Origin: Aminobacter sp. HY435
Lineage (GTDB): Bacteria > Pseudomonadota > Alphaproteobacteria > Rhizobiales > Rhizobiaceae
DNA length: 64,000 bases
Direction: 5' to 3'
Assembly: GCF_027568395.1 (NCBI RefSeq)
Contig: NZ_JANKZL010000001.1
Location: forward strand, 310,001-374,000
The first letter of the stretch is position 1. Each line of letters starts with the position of its first letter. Positions 19,301 through 27,470 of this stretch are shown here, piece by piece. Position numbers and translations under genes: made by a program. The notes under the pieces were generated by a model, which searched no databases, was not told the DNA's origin, and saw only the letters and a list, made by a program, of their open reading frames with translations.

Positions 19301-19980
19301 TTGGTGCCATTGTCGAGCGAGGAGATCGCCTCGGCATAGGCGCGATGGTAGCGCAGGGCATCGGCTTCGGTGCGGGCGGCCTCGCCCAGCATGTCGAAGG
19401 AATAGAGATAACCCTTCTGGATCATCGAACGGCCGCGCTTGACCGCTTCGGTGATGGTGCGGCCGAGCACGAACTGTTCGCCCATTTCGCGCATCGCGGC
19501 AGCCACCGCCTTGCGGATGACCGGTTCGCCAAGACGGCGAACCATCGAACGCAGCGTGCGCTCGATCGAACCCTCGCCTTCGTCGAGCACGCGACCGGTC
19601 AGCATCAGCGCCCAGGTCGAGGCGTTGACAAAGATCGAGCTCGAACCGCCCGAATGCGCCGACCAGTCGTGCGGCGCGATCTTGTCGGCGATGAGGTCAT
19701 CCATGGTTTCGGTGTCGGGCACGCGCAAAAGCGCTTCGGCCAGGCACATCAGCGCCACGCCTTCCTTGGTCGACAGGCCGTAGGCCGAGAGGAAGACTTC
19801 CATCAGCCGGGGGTCGGTCTCGCCGCGCACAGCGCGTACCAGATCCGCCGCACGGGCGGAAATCGCCTTGCGGTCATCGGGGGAAAGGGCAGCCGTCGCG
19901 GCCAGCCTCTGCACGGCTTCGGCCTCGTCTGGCAGATAGTTTGCACGAATTTCCTTGCGGATGGAGTCGAGCGCGGGCAT
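16375..19980 (-). CDS. putA: Bifunctional proline dehydrogenase/L-glutamate gamma-semialdehyde dehydrogenase PutA
   Basis: A 1201-residue enzyme that oxidises proline to glutamate in two linked steps, with FAD and then NAD. The proline dehydrogenase barrel occupies about residues 60-480 (VKLSALHPRYEV, VRLVKGAYWDTE, and the RRLLENGANSSF region). The aldehyde dehydrogenase domain follows from about residue 570, with catalytic Cys in FQSAGQRCSALRVL and FTGSTEVAK. A C-terminal pseudo-ALDH region ends the protein, as in long PutAs. There is no N-terminal ribbon-helix-helix DNA-binding domain, so it is not a self-regulator. The divergent Lrp-type putR gene, 168 bases away, fills that role. The ATG at 19980 starts MPALDSIRKEI. 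Confidence 0.96.
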   Translation of the reverse strand: MPALDSIRKEIRANYLPDEAEAVQRLAATAALSPDDRKAISARAADLVRAVRGETDPRLMEVFLSAYGLSTKEGVALMCLAEALLRVPDTETMDDLIADKIAPHDWSAHSGGSSSIFVNASTWALMLTGRVLDEGEGSIERTLRSMVRRLGEPVIRKAVAAAMREMGEQFVLGRTITEAVKRGRSMIQKGYLYSFDMLGEAARTEADALRYHRAYAEAISSLDNGTNGPDIRYNHGISVKLSALHPRYEVSHKDEMLPVMAERLLSLCLAAKQARMGLNIDAEEADRLDLSLDVIERVLADPQLEGWNGFGVVVQAYGPRTAFAIDWLYALANKLDRNIMVRLVKGAYWDTEIKRAQTLGLPGYPVFTRKANTDVSYMACARKLLSMTDRIYPQFATHNAHTVAAILSMATDRTSFEFQRLHGMGEALHETVRKAEGTRCRIYAPVGAHSDLLAYLVRRLLENGANSSFVHQLTDEDVAPEDIARDPLETVETQGSASNPSIPVPSAIFGAGRKNARGWDITDPVTLDALDKAKDNFKGADRWTAKPITRAAGYGASRKVVNPAKPSDIVGTVTEAAAKQVDTAVRIAVEAQPAWARKPVAERAAILRRIADLYEANAAEFFALATREAGKSLADGVAEVREAVDFLRYYAAEAEKAEAGTQARGAIVCISPWNFPLAIFTGQIAAALVTGNSVIAKPAEQTPLIAARAVEMMREAGVPEDVIQLLPGDGPTVGAPLTADPRIGGVCFTGSTEVAKLIEKQLAETAAPDAMLIAETGGLNAMIVDSTALPEQAIRDVLASSFQSAGQRCSALRVLYVQTDVEKKMIDMLKGAMDALSIGDPWLLSTDVGPVIDEDAQASIREYCEKMEAKGKLVAKLEAPVDGRFVAPHVFRVKGIEEMEREVFGPVLHVATFEADELDNVIAAVNRKGYGLTFGLHTRIEGRVQHIVDGIHAGNIYVNRNQIGAVVGSQPFGGEGLSGTGPKAGGPHYLRRFRKSPEASAVLPEGRKVTATELVDNLVDAGEWATRPDRIAVLRKHLRGKGAAAIAAAAGIDFGQVDLPGPTGEANTLSLNPRGRVLCLGPDAETMLAQAIQALAAGNSVLAVAPGAPAAVHALLGKNLPIAAIDGRPDPVEARSLDVDVVAYSGTDESMRIVRKVIAERKGPIVPLVSEVIYPVAYAHERAVCVDTTAAGGNASLLASA

Positions 19981-20148
19981 GGCAGTCCTGTGGAGCGGGT
20001 TGAGGCTACGCCCGGCGCAACTCGCCGCCGAGCCTTTGGTCGAGAACTAGCACGGGGACCGAAATATAGCCGGCCCAAAGAATTCGACTTGGCAACTCAA
20101 TTGGACTACGATATCCGCAAATAAGCACCCATCTGAGCTGCCACACTC

Positions 20149-20601
20149 ATGAATGAAGACCATTTAGACCGCATCGACCGGAACATCATGTTCGCGCTTT
20201 CGCGCGACGGGCGTCTGTCGATGGCAGAGCTTGCCACAAAAGTCGGACTTTCCAAGACCCCTGTGCAGGCGCGGGTCAAACGGCTGGAAAAGGACGGCTT
20301 CATCAAGGGCTACCAGGCGGTCATCGACAGCGAGCGCATGGGCGAAGGACACGTCGCCTTCGTTCAGGTCAAGCTTTCCGACACCCGCTCGGCGGCACTC
20401 GAAGAGTTCAACCGGGCGATTCATGCAGTTCGTGAAATCGAACAGTGCCACATGATGGCCGCGAGCTTCGACTACCTGCTCAAGGTCCGCACCAAGGACA
20501 TCGCCGCCTACCGGCGCGTGCTCGGCGAGCGCATATCCGCCCTGCCCCATGTCGCCCAGACATCGACCTTCGTGGCGATGGAGACGGTCAAGGACAGGTG
20601 A
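20149..20601 (+). CDS. putR: Lrp/AsnC-family proline regulator PutR
   Basis: A 150-residue Lrp/AsnC regulator. The N-terminal helix-turn-helix is visible as MAELATKVGLSKTPVQARVKRLE, and the C-terminal RAM ligand-binding domain follows (AFVQVKL, EQCHMMAASFDYLLKV). It is divergent from putA, the arrangement described for PutR in Rhizobium, Agrobacterium and Rhodobacter, where proline-bound PutR activates putA. Its stop is only 3 bases from the end of the convergent di-heme peroxidase gene. Confidence 0.93.
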   Translation: MNEDHLDRIDRNIMFALSRDGRLSMAELATKVGLSKTPVQARVKRLEKDGFIKGYQAVIDSERMGEGHVAFVQVKLSDTRSAALEEFNRAIHAVREIEQCHMMAASFDYLLKVRTKDIAAYRRVLGERISALPHVAQTSTFVAMETVKDR

Positions 20602-20604
20602 GCG

Positions 20605-21813
20605 CTATTCGCTCAGCGTCTTGAGGAACGCCACCAGGGCCCCGCGCTCGCGCTCGGACAAAGCCACCGGATGTATCTCGGTCTCGCCTTCAACGCTGGC
20701 TGGCGCGCCGACATAGTGATCGAGCACCTTTTCGAGTGTCGCGAACTGGCCGGCATGCATGAAGGGCGCCCGGTCGGCCACACCACGCAATGACGGGGTC
20801 TTGTAAGCGCGCACCAGTTCCGGCGCGCTCTTTTGCATGAAACGCAGCTCGCCGCAGGCTTCTTCACCGCCATCGCGGAGCTTGCCGAAACAGTTGAACG
20901 GATCGGCCAGAACCTCCTCGACGACTGCAATCCGACCCCGATCGGCCGGCAGCCCGGCAACAGGCGGCACGCCGGTGTTGTGGAAATGATTGTCGGTGAA
21001 GCGCGGCCCGGTATGGCAGGTCGAGCAGTTCGCCCGACCGATGAAGAGCCTGAGGCCGGCCTGCTCTTCTTCCGACAGCGCCGCGTCGCCGGCCGGAGCG
21101 GCGCCCTTGGCGAGGGCATCTGCAAAGCGGTCGAAGCGTGTTGGCGGATGCACCAGCGCACGCTCGAAGGCGGCGATCGCCTTGCCTATGTCGGCGAAAG
21201 CCATATTGACGCCGTCCCGCTGGGTGTCGCTCAAGGCAGCCCATGCGGCCTGCTCGGCCGGCGTACCGAACGGCCCGGCATTGGCCGGCACACCCGTCAG
21301 ATCGGGCAGAGGCCGGAAAATCCGTTCGTAGCGTTCGCCGAAGCGGCGCTTGAGATAGTGGACATAGGCGGCGCGGTTGCCGGCGTGCTCCAGCGGGTTT
21401 TCGAGCGGCGCCAACGCCTGTGACCACAGGCTGTCGCGCCGCCCGTCCCAGAACAAGAACGGATCACGTGCGACGCCCGCCAGCGGCATGGTTCGCCGGT
21501 TGGTTTCGCCGACACCCACGCCGCGCGGCAGATCATCCTGGAACTGCCGGTCGATCTTGTGGCAGGTGCCGCAGGCGACATTGCCGTCGCGGCTCATGCC
21601 GGTGTCGAAGAACAGCGTCGCCCCGAGCGCGGCGGCGCCCGGATCGTCGGCGAAGCGATTGGTCGGATCCAGCGGCAGCGGCGCCAGTGCCGACAGCGAC
21701 ATCGACGCGATCGTCCGCTTTTCGGCCTCGGTGAATTCCTGTCGCCCGCAGCCGGCCATAGCCGCCGCAAACGCCAATGCGACGGCCAGGCGCCTGATCG
21801 GGCCGCGCGTCAT
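20605..21813 (-). CDS. Di-heme cytochrome c peroxidase family lipoprotein (MauG/CcpA-like)
   Basis: A 402-residue exported di-heme protein. The N-terminus is a lipoprotein signal (ALAFAAAMAGC, lipobox Cys near residue 23), so it is likely membrane-tethered in the periplasm. Two heme c sites are present: CGTCHK near residue 83 and CSTCHTG near residue 245. The later methionine/histidine-rich tail (FMHAGQFATLEKVLDHY) matches bacterial cytochrome c peroxidases. It would reduce hydrogen peroxide or, like MauG, oxidise a protein partner. The ATG at 21813 lies 4 bases after the stop of the FixH-like gene, so the two are co-transcribed. No classical peroxidase electron donor is next to it. Confidence 0.9.
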   Translation of the reverse strand: MTRGPIRRLAVALAFAAAMAGCGRQEFTEAEKRTIASMSLSALAPLPLDPTNRFADDPGAAALGATLFFDTGMSRDGNVACGTCHKIDRQFQDDLPRGVGVGETNRRTMPLAGVARDPFLFWDGRRDSLWSQALAPLENPLEHAGNRAAYVHYLKRRFGERYERIFRPLPDLTGVPANAGPFGTPAEQAAWAALSDTQRDGVNMAFADIGKAIAAFERALVHPPTRFDRFADALAKGAAPAGDAALSEEEQAGLRLFIGRANCSTCHTGPRFTDNHFHNTGVPPVAGLPADRGRIAVVEEVLADPFNCFGKLRDGGEEACGELRFMQKSAPELVRAYKTPSLRGVADRAPFMHAGQFATLEKVLDHYVGAPASVEGETEIHPVALSERERGALVAFLKTLSE

Positions 21814-21817
21814 CGCC

Positions 21818-22258
21818 TCACAGCACCAGATTGAACGTGGCTTCATCGACGCCGGAGGGCGCTGCGATGGCAAGCTTGAGTTGCCACCAGCCAGTCATGG
21901 AGAACTTCATGCCCTCGATGCGGTAGCGGCCGTCGCCGAGATAGGCTGTCGCCTCGGGACTGGTCGGCAGGCCATGCGCATGCTCGGGCATGCCGCCGCC
22001 GACGGTGATCGCAGCCCCTTCGACCGGCGCGCCCTGCCGCGTCTTGACCGTCACCACCCACGCATGCAGGTCCCCTTGCCTGGGCTCCCCTGCCTCGGGC
22101 GCGATGGACACCGCAAAAAGGCCCTTGGCCGAACTCCTGGAGCGCGCGAGGTCGGGCTCGGGGCTTGCCGGCGCGGTCATATAGACTATCGCCAGGAAAG
22201 CGACCGACAGGGCTACCAGCCCGATCGCCCCGACAACCATGCGCCACGTCGAACTCAT
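21818..22258 (-). CDS. FixH/YtkA-like membrane-anchored protein
   Basis: A 146-residue protein with one N-terminal transmembrane helix (about residues 8-28) and a periplasmic beta-sandwich. The MPEHAHGLPTSPEA motif with clustered Met and His, and the GMKFSMTGWWQLKLAI segment, match the FixH/YtkA-like fold. FixH itself is associated with copper handling and cbb3 oxidase assembly; here no fix or cytochrome oxidase genes are nearby. It is translationally close to the di-heme peroxidase gene, which suggests a metal delivery or partner role for that enzyme. That role is inference only. Confidence 0.8.
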   Translation of the reverse strand: MSSTWRMVVGAIGLVALSVAFLAIVYMTAPASPEPDLARSRSSAKGLFAVSIAPEAGEPRQGDLHAWVVTVKTRQGAPVEGAAITVGGGMPEHAHGLPTSPEATAYLGDGRYRIEGMKFSMTGWWQLKLAIAAPSGVDEATFNLVL

Positions 22259-22439
22259 GTTTTCTCCTCACGCCTGCCGACAACGTTTTTCTGGCGGCGA
22301 AGCTTCCCGTCGCATCCGACTGAAGGGACCCGCAAGCCGGTTCTCCCGCACCCGTCACACAAGCACATGACGTGCCGCCACGCGTTCACAACAACTACCG
22401 CAGGTTACACCCATTTCTGGAATCACCCTCTCAGCAGCC

Positions 22440-22474
22440 AAAGAAAACGCGCGGCCCGTGCAGGACCGCGCGTT
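22440..22474 (-). terminator. Rho-independent terminator downstream of gabD
   Basis: A 9-bp stem (aacgcgcgg / ccgcgcgtt) with an 11-base loop lies 25 bases beyond the gabD stop. Reading on the minus strand it is followed by TTTCTTTGG. Confidence 0.7.
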
Positions 22475-22498
22475 CTGTTCGCACAGCGATGGGGCTCC

Positions 22499-23956
22499 TT
22501 AGAACCCCAGCCCGCCGATGCAGACATATTTGGTGTCGAGATAGTCCTCGATGCCCTGGTGCCCGCCCTCGCGGCCGAGGCCGGATTCCTTGACGCCTCC
22601 AAATGGCGCTTCGGGCGTGGTGATCAGGCCTTCGTTGACGCCGACCATGCCGTACTTCAGCCCTTCCATGACACGGAAGGCACGGCCGAGGTCGCCGGTG
22701 TAGAAGTAGCTGGCAAGGCCGAACTCGGTGTCGTTGGCGAGGGCGATCGCCTCCTCTTCGGTCTCGAATTTGAAGACCGGAGCAACCGGGCCGAAGATCT
22801 CGTCCTTCATGAACAGCATTGCGGGCGTCGCGCCCGAAATGACCGTCGGCTCGAAGAACGAGCCACCCAACGCATGGCGCTTGCCGCCGGCAACCACCTT
22901 GCCACCCTTTGCGGTTGCGTCGGCAATGAATTCCTCGACCTTCTCCACGGCCTTTTCGTCGATCAGCGGGCCCTGCTGCACGCCGGCATCCAGGCCGGAA
23001 CCGACCTTGAGCTTTTTCGACGCCTCGGCCAGCCTGGCCACGAACTTGTCGTAGATGCCTGCCTGGGCGAAGAAGCGGTTGGTGCAGACGCAGGTCTGGC
23101 CGGAATTGCGGAATTTCGCGGTGATGGCGCCCTCGACGGCGCGATCAATATCGGCGTCGTCGAAGACCAGGAACGGCGCGTTGCCGCCGAGCTCCATCGA
23201 TACCTTCTTCACGGTCGAAGCCGACTTTTCGATCAGCATCTTGCCGACCTCGGTCGAGCCGGTGAAGGTGATCTTCTTGACCAGCGGGTTTACGCAAATC
23301 TCGTCGCCGATTTCGCCGGCCGAACCGGTCAGGACGTTAACCACACCCTTAGGGAAGCCGACCTCCTCGCACAGCGCACCCCAGGCGAGGCCTGAGTATG
23401 GCGTCTGCGATGCCGGCTTGACCACGGCCGTGCAGCCGGCGGCGAGTGCTGGTCCGAGCTTGCGCGACAGCATCGACGACGGGAAATTCCATGGCGTGAT
23501 CGCGGCGATGACGCCAACAGGCTCCTTGGTGACAAGGATGCGGCGGTCGGCCCATGGCGACGGCACGACATCGCCATAGGCGCGGCGGGCTTCCTCGGCG
23601 AACCACAGCACATAGGCGGCGGACGAGCCGATCTCGCCCTTGGCCTCGGTCAGCGACTTGCCCTGCTCGATGGTGAGCAGCTCGGCCAACGCGTCCTGGT
23701 TGTCCATGATCGCGTCGTGCAGCTTGCGCAGCAGCTTCGAGCGCTCGAGTGCGGAGGTCTTGCGGTACGTCTTGAACGCCTCGTTGGCCGCCTCGATGGC
23801 CCGGCGCGTCTCGGCGCCGCCCGAGCGTGGGACGGTTCCAATCTTCAGTCCGGTCGCCGGATTGATGACGTCGATTGTCTTGCCCGAATCGGCCTGGACC
23901 CATTCGCCGTTAATGAGATTGGCCTGCCGCATGAAATGGCTGGTTTTCTGAAGCAT
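22499..23956 (-). CDS. gabD: NAD(P)-dependent succinate-semialdehyde dehydrogenase
   Basis: A 485-residue aldehyde dehydrogenase of the GabD class, converting succinate semialdehyde to succinate. The NAD-binding FTGSTEVGKMLIEKSA segment, the glutamate base in MELGGNAPFLVFDDAD and the catalytic Cys in FRNSGQTCVCTNR are all present, and the NGEWVQA start is usual for the group. The start ATG at 23956 has a perfect AGGAGG ribosome site. It is isolated between the FixH-like gene and an AEC transporter and ends at a clear terminator. A related semialdehyde dehydrogenase substrate cannot be ruled out. Confidence 0.9.
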   Translation of the reverse strand: MLQKTSHFMRQANLINGEWVQADSGKTIDVINPATGLKIGTVPRSGGAETRRAIEAANEAFKTYRKTSALERSKLLRKLHDAIMDNQDALAELLTIEQGKSLTEAKGEIGSSAAYVLWFAEEARRAYGDVVPSPWADRRILVTKEPVGVIAAITPWNFPSSMLSRKLGPALAAGCTAVVKPASQTPYSGLAWGALCEEVGFPKGVVNVLTGSAGEIGDEICVNPLVKKITFTGSTEVGKMLIEKSASTVKKVSMELGGNAPFLVFDDADIDRAVEGAITAKFRNSGQTCVCTNRFFAQAGIYDKFVARLAEASKKLKVGSGLDAGVQQGPLIDEKAVEKVEEFIADATAKGGKVVAGGKRHALGGSFFEPTVISGATPAMLFMKDEIFGPVAPVFKFETEEEAIALANDTEFGLASYFYTGDLGRAFRVMEGLKYGMVGVNEGLITTPEAPFGGVKESGLGREGGHQGIEDYLDTKYVCIGGLGF

Positions 23957-24140
23957 GGCTTGCCTCCTTGTTTGGCGCGCCTGACGGTTCGCAGGCTGGA
24001 CATGAAAATCGCAGAAAAGCACTGGCGCAGACACGCTCGATGCCTCGTCACCGCAGGCAAACTAGTAGCTTGCCGCAGGGGCACCGATCAACTGCATTAT
24101 GGCACAGATGGTTTGGTCCAGCGCCCCGAAACCAGGGCTT

Positions 24141-25091
24141 CTATCCGAATACCATGGTGGCGACTGTCAGCCAGAATGCCAGCGTCACCACCGCACAGGC
24201 GGTGGCGATGGTCATCTGGTTGGACGCAAGCGCCTGGCCGGTGCCGAACTGCGTCGCGATCAGGTAGGAATTGACGCCGGACGGCAGGCCGGCGGCGGCA
24301 ACCGCGACTTTCGCCGGCAAGGGCGGCAGCCCGAACAGCCAGGCGAGCAAAAGCGCAACCGCGGGCATCAGGAACAGCTTGATGCCAGTCAGCGCGATTG
24401 CTGGCCGGATGTTGCCGGAAATGCCGAACTTGCGCAGACCAAGCCCCATGGCAAACAACGCCACCGGCCCCGCCACATTGGCCAGAGCATCGACGAAGCG
24501 GCTGGCAATCGCCGGCAAAGGGATGCCGGTCGCGCGCCATGCCAGACCTGCCACGATGCCGATGATCAGCGGATTGGCGACGATCTTCCGAAGGAAATCG
24601 CTTATGAGGGCAATGGGATGCATCGGCTCGCTGCGCTTGGGCCCGAACAGCTGGAACAAGATGATCGAGGCCATCATCATCGTCGGCAAATGCACCGAGA
24701 CGATCAGCGACAGGATTTCGAAGCCCTCCTGCCCGAACACGCCGAGCATGAACGGGATGCCAAGAAGCACGAGGTTGGAGAACGCCGACGACACGCCGCC
24801 GACCACGCCCGCCTGCCCGTCACGGCCGAAAATTCGCGTCGTGGTCAGATGACCGGCAGTCCAAGCCACGGTGACCGCGCTGAAATAGGTCGCCCACAGC
24901 GCCCATGGCGCCGAGCCTTGGAAATCCGCCCCCAGCATGGTGCGAAACAACAACAGGGGCAGCGCCACCCCGACTGCGAACGCCGACAGGGCATCGCCCG
25001 CCTCTACCCGAAGGTAGCCGGTCGCTCCCGCGAAATAGCCCAGCGCCACCAGGCCGAAGACAAAGAGCACGGTTTCGACAAGGGGGGACAT
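24141..25091 (-). CDS. AEC family transporter
   Basis: A 316-residue integral membrane protein of the auxin efflux carrier superfamily, with about ten hydrophobic helices in two halves (MSPLVETVLFVFGLVALGYF at the start). The LPSGVNSYLIATQFG pattern near the C-terminus is typical. Bacterial members carry small organic acids such as malate or malonate. The substrate is unknown. It is divergent from the phosphatase-like gene at 25259. Confidence 0.87.
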   Translation of the reverse strand: MSPLVETVLFVFGLVALGYFAGATGYLRVEAGDALSAFAVGVALPLLLFRTMLGADFQGSAPWALWATYFSAVTVAWTAGHLTTTRIFGRDGQAGVVGGVSSAFSNLVLLGIPFMLGVFGQEGFEILSLIVSVHLPTMMMASIILFQLFGPKRSEPMHPIALISDFLRKIVANPLIIGIVAGLAWRATGIPLPAIASRFVDALANVAGPVALFAMGLGLRKFGISGNIRPAIALTGIKLFLMPAVALLLAWLFGLPPLPAKVAVAAAGLPSGVNSYLIATQFGTGQALASNQMTIATACAVVTLAFWLTVATMVFG

Positions 25092-25258
25092 CGGCGCTCT
25101 TGCATCGCGGGAATCGGCAGCCAGAGCATCGCCGTCATGACAGTGTTGTTCAAGGCCGCAGCCGGTCCAACACGGGCCAAGCTTGGCCGCTCCGCCCCTG
25201 CCTTGCCTTTCATTCGGCTTTGGCCTCCCTATATCCGCAACGCCGGCTAGGAATTTAC

Positions 25259-25804
25259 ATGCTCAGAATTGCCATTGCGGTCATGCTTTTGTCTTTCGCC
25301 CTGCCGGCCCGGGCCACCGAGGCCGGCTGGGCGCTGCTGCGCGATGGCGGGCACGTTGTCCTTTTGCGCAACGCCATGACGACCGGATCGGTCGAGCCGC
25401 CCAGTTTCGATCTCGAGAAGTGCTCAACCCAGCTCAACCTGTCGGATCGCGGTCGCCAGCAGGCGCGCAAGATCGGCGCGCTGTTCGAGGCGCGCGCGGC
25501 GCCGGTCGAGCGCGTGCTGGCCAGCCGCTATTGCCGGACGATGGAAACGGCGCGCCTTGCCTTCGACGACCAGAAGGTCGAGCCGAACGAAGCACTCGAC
25601 AAGCCGACGGAAGCCACCGCCGAAGCGGACACCGCAGCGGTCATGGACATCATCCGCAACTACTCGGGCTCCGACAACATCGTGCTTGTCACGCACCTGG
25701 AGAACATCCAGGCATTGACGGGAATGTCGGCGCGCGAAGGCGAAGCGTTGATCGTCGGCCTGGAAGGAGAAAAGCTGCGCGTGCTCGGCCGCATCGTATT
25801 CTAA
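25259..25804 (+). CDS. Exported histidine phosphatase-fold protein with Asn at the catalytic His position
   Basis: A 181-residue protein with a Sec signal peptide (about residues 1-19, ending ALPARA). The fold is that of histidine phosphatases: the conserved segment reads VVLLRNAMT, where the family has R-H-G/A. The nucleophile position is therefore Asn38 (codon AAC at 25370-25372) and not His. The second arginine ([10 protein letters not shown]) and the second catalytic His ([10 protein letters not shown], His146) remain. A C-to-A change in one codon would explain it. Such a protein should lack normal phosphohistidine chemistry. It may be a pseudoenzyme or the base may be a sequencing error. 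It lies upstream of acpXL with a separate promoter region. Confidence 0.8.
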   Translation: MLRIAIAVMLLSFALPARATEAGWALLRDGGHVVLLRNAMTTGSVEPPSFDLEKCSTQLNLSDRGRQQARKIGALFEARAAPVERVLASRYCRTMETARLAFDDQKVEPNEALDKPTEATAEADTAAVMDIIRNYSGSDNIVLVTHLENIQALTGMSAREGEALIVGLEGEKLRVLGRIVF

Positions 25805-25965
25805 GCCTTTCGCATGGCGGCCTTCCCTTGGGTACGGCAGCGGATGCGTCAACCAAAGCACAGGATTTGGCCTTTTCCTGCCCGGAAAAACCGATTAGAC
25901 AGCCCTCAAAACTATGCGCGCAGAATCTGTCCCGGATTCATGACAGCCCGATAAAAGGAAAAACC

Positions 25966-26247
25966 GTGTCCACGACCTTCGACAAAGTCGCCAAGATCAT
26001 TGCCGAAACCAGCGAGATCGACCTCGACACCATCACGCCCGAAAGCCACACCATCGACGACCTGGGCATCGACAGCCTCGACTTCCTCGACATCGTCTTT
26101 GCGATCGACAAGGAATTCGGCATCAAGGTGCCGCTCGAGAAGTGGACGCAGGAAGTCAACGACGGCAAGGCTTCGACTGACGAATACTTCGTCATGAAGA
26201 ACCTCTGCGCCAAGATCGACGCGCTCGTCGCCGCCAAGAACGCCTGA
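25966..26247 (+). CDS. acpXL: Acyl carrier protein AcpXL for very-long-chain lipid A fatty acid
   Basis: A 93-residue acyl carrier protein. The phosphopantetheine serine lies in [10 protein letters not shown], and the pattern [28 protein letters not shown]-type N-terminus plus the [12 protein letters not shown] segment are specific to AcpXL. AcpXL carries the 27-hydroxyoctacosanoyl chain added to rhizobial lipid A. The start is GTG at 25966 behind AAAAGGAAA. It heads the VLCFA cluster acpXL-fabF2-fabF1-adh-lpxXL, but the FabZ dehydratase gene commonly found right after acpXL is absent. Confidence 0.95.
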   Translation: MSTTFDKVAKIIAETSEIDLDTITPESHTIDDLGIDSLDFLDIVFAIDKEFGIKVPLEKWTQEVNDGKASTDEYFVMKNLCAKIDALVAAKNA

Positions 26248-26264
26248 GCATAGCCAACCAGCCC

Positions 26265-27452
26265 ATGGCCAATCGTGACGTCGTCATCACCGGCATAGGT
26301 CTCGTCTCCTCCCTCGGGGAAGGCGGCGCCGCCCATTGGGACAAGCTGACCGCGCCGGGCGCGGCACCGGTGATCGATGCCGAGCGCTTCCAGCCCTATG
26401 CCATCCATCCGCTGCCCGAGATCGACTGGGGCCTTCAGATCGCCAAGCGCGGCGACCAGCGCCAGATGGAGACCTGGCAGCGCCTTGGCACCTATACGGC
26501 TGGCATGGCGCTCGACGACGCCGGCATCAAGGGCAATGACGAGCTGACGACCACCATGGACATGGTGGTTGCGGCAGGCGGCGGTGAGCGTGACGAGGCC
26601 GTCGACGCCGATGTGCTCGCCGCTTCGCAGACACGCTCCGACCGCGACGTGCTGCTGAATGAAAAGCTGACGACGGAACTCAGGCCCACCCTGTTCCTCG
26701 CCCAGCTTTCCAATCTGCTCGCCGGCAACATCTCGATCGTCCACAAGGTGACCGGCTCTTCGCGCACCTTCATGGGCGAAGAAGGCGCAGGCGTTGCGGC
26801 AATCGAGACGGCAGCGGCGCGCATCCGTTCGGGACAATCCACCCACGTCCTGGTTGGCGGCGCCTTCCAGACCGAGCATTCCGATATGCTGCTCGGCTAC
26901 GAGTTGGCCGGGTATCTGCATCGCGGCCCGTGGAAGCCTGTCTGGCAGCGCCAGGGCTCCGAAGGTGGTGGCGTCGTCACCGGCTCAGGCGGCGCGTTCC
27001 TGGTTCTGGAATCGCGCGAACACGCTGAGGCCCGTGGCCAGAAAATCTATGCCCAGCTGGGTCCGGTGGTTTCCGACCGCGCCAAGCGCCGCAATGGCGG
27101 GCTTGAAGCAGCCATAGGCGAACTGCTTGCCAAGGCGGAGTTGCCGCAAGGCGAGCTTCTGGCGATTTCGGGCTCGTCCGGGGCTCACGCCGCCACGGCG
27201 GCTGAAAAGGCCGCATTCGAAGCCAATCCTGCCATTTCCGCTCGCGCGCTCTCGTCGCTGACCGGACACATGAAGGAAGCGCAGTTTCCGTTCGCGGTTG
27301 CGCTCGCCGCGCTCGCCGTCGAACGCGGCGCCGGCTACCCGGCCTTCGAAGCAGGCGAGAAAGAATTTGCGGGCAAGCCAGCCAACGTGCTGGCAACTGC
27401 CATCGGCTATCACCAATTCGAAGGCATGGCGCTCATCTCCGCGCCGCGCTGA
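26265..27452 (+). CDS. Beta-ketoacyl-ACP synthase-like protein lacking the active-site Cys (FabF2XL-type)
   Basis: A 395-residue thiolase-fold protein of the ketoacyl synthase family. At the site of the catalytic cysteine the sequence reads GSSRTFMGEEGAG, with no Cys, and the first catalytic His region reads SGSSGAHAA instead of NAHGTST. Only the second His (TGHMKEAQ) survives. It therefore looks like a chain-length-factor-type partner (KS-beta), not an independent condensing enzyme. The next gene encodes a fully active KS, so the two likely form a heterodimer that extends C28 chains on AcpXL. It starts 17 bases after acpXL. In R. leguminosarum the equivalent gene is called fabF2XL. Confidence 0.9.
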   Translation: MANRDVVITGIGLVSSLGEGGAAHWDKLTAPGAAPVIDAERFQPYAIHPLPEIDWGLQIAKRGDQRQMETWQRLGTYTAGMALDDAGIKGNDELTTTMDMVVAAGGGERDEAVDADVLAASQTRSDRDVLLNEKLTTELRPTLFLAQLSNLLAGNISIVHKVTGSSRTFMGEEGAGVAAIETAAARIRSGQSTHVLVGGAFQTEHSDMLLGYELAGYLHRGPWKPVWQRQGSEGGGVVTGSGGAFLVLESREHAEARGQKIYAQLGPVVSDRAKRRNGGLEAAIGELLAKAELPQGELLAISGSSGAHAATAAEKAAFEANPAISARALSSLTGHMKEAQFPFAVALAALAVERGAGYPAFEAGEKEFAGKPANVLATAIGYHQFEGMALISAPR

Positions 27453-27470
27453 AGGGTGTCAGGACAGAAA

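Noticed and set aside
16441-20124. A very long open frame (over 1200 codons) antisense to putA
   Set aside because: High GC and strong third-position bias of putA leave the opposite strand open; the translation is Arg/Gly/His-rich with no domain.
21377-23395. A 670-codon plus-strand frame across the peroxidase, FixH-like and gabD genes
   Set aside because: It spans three genes and their gaps on the opposite strand with no recognisable domain.
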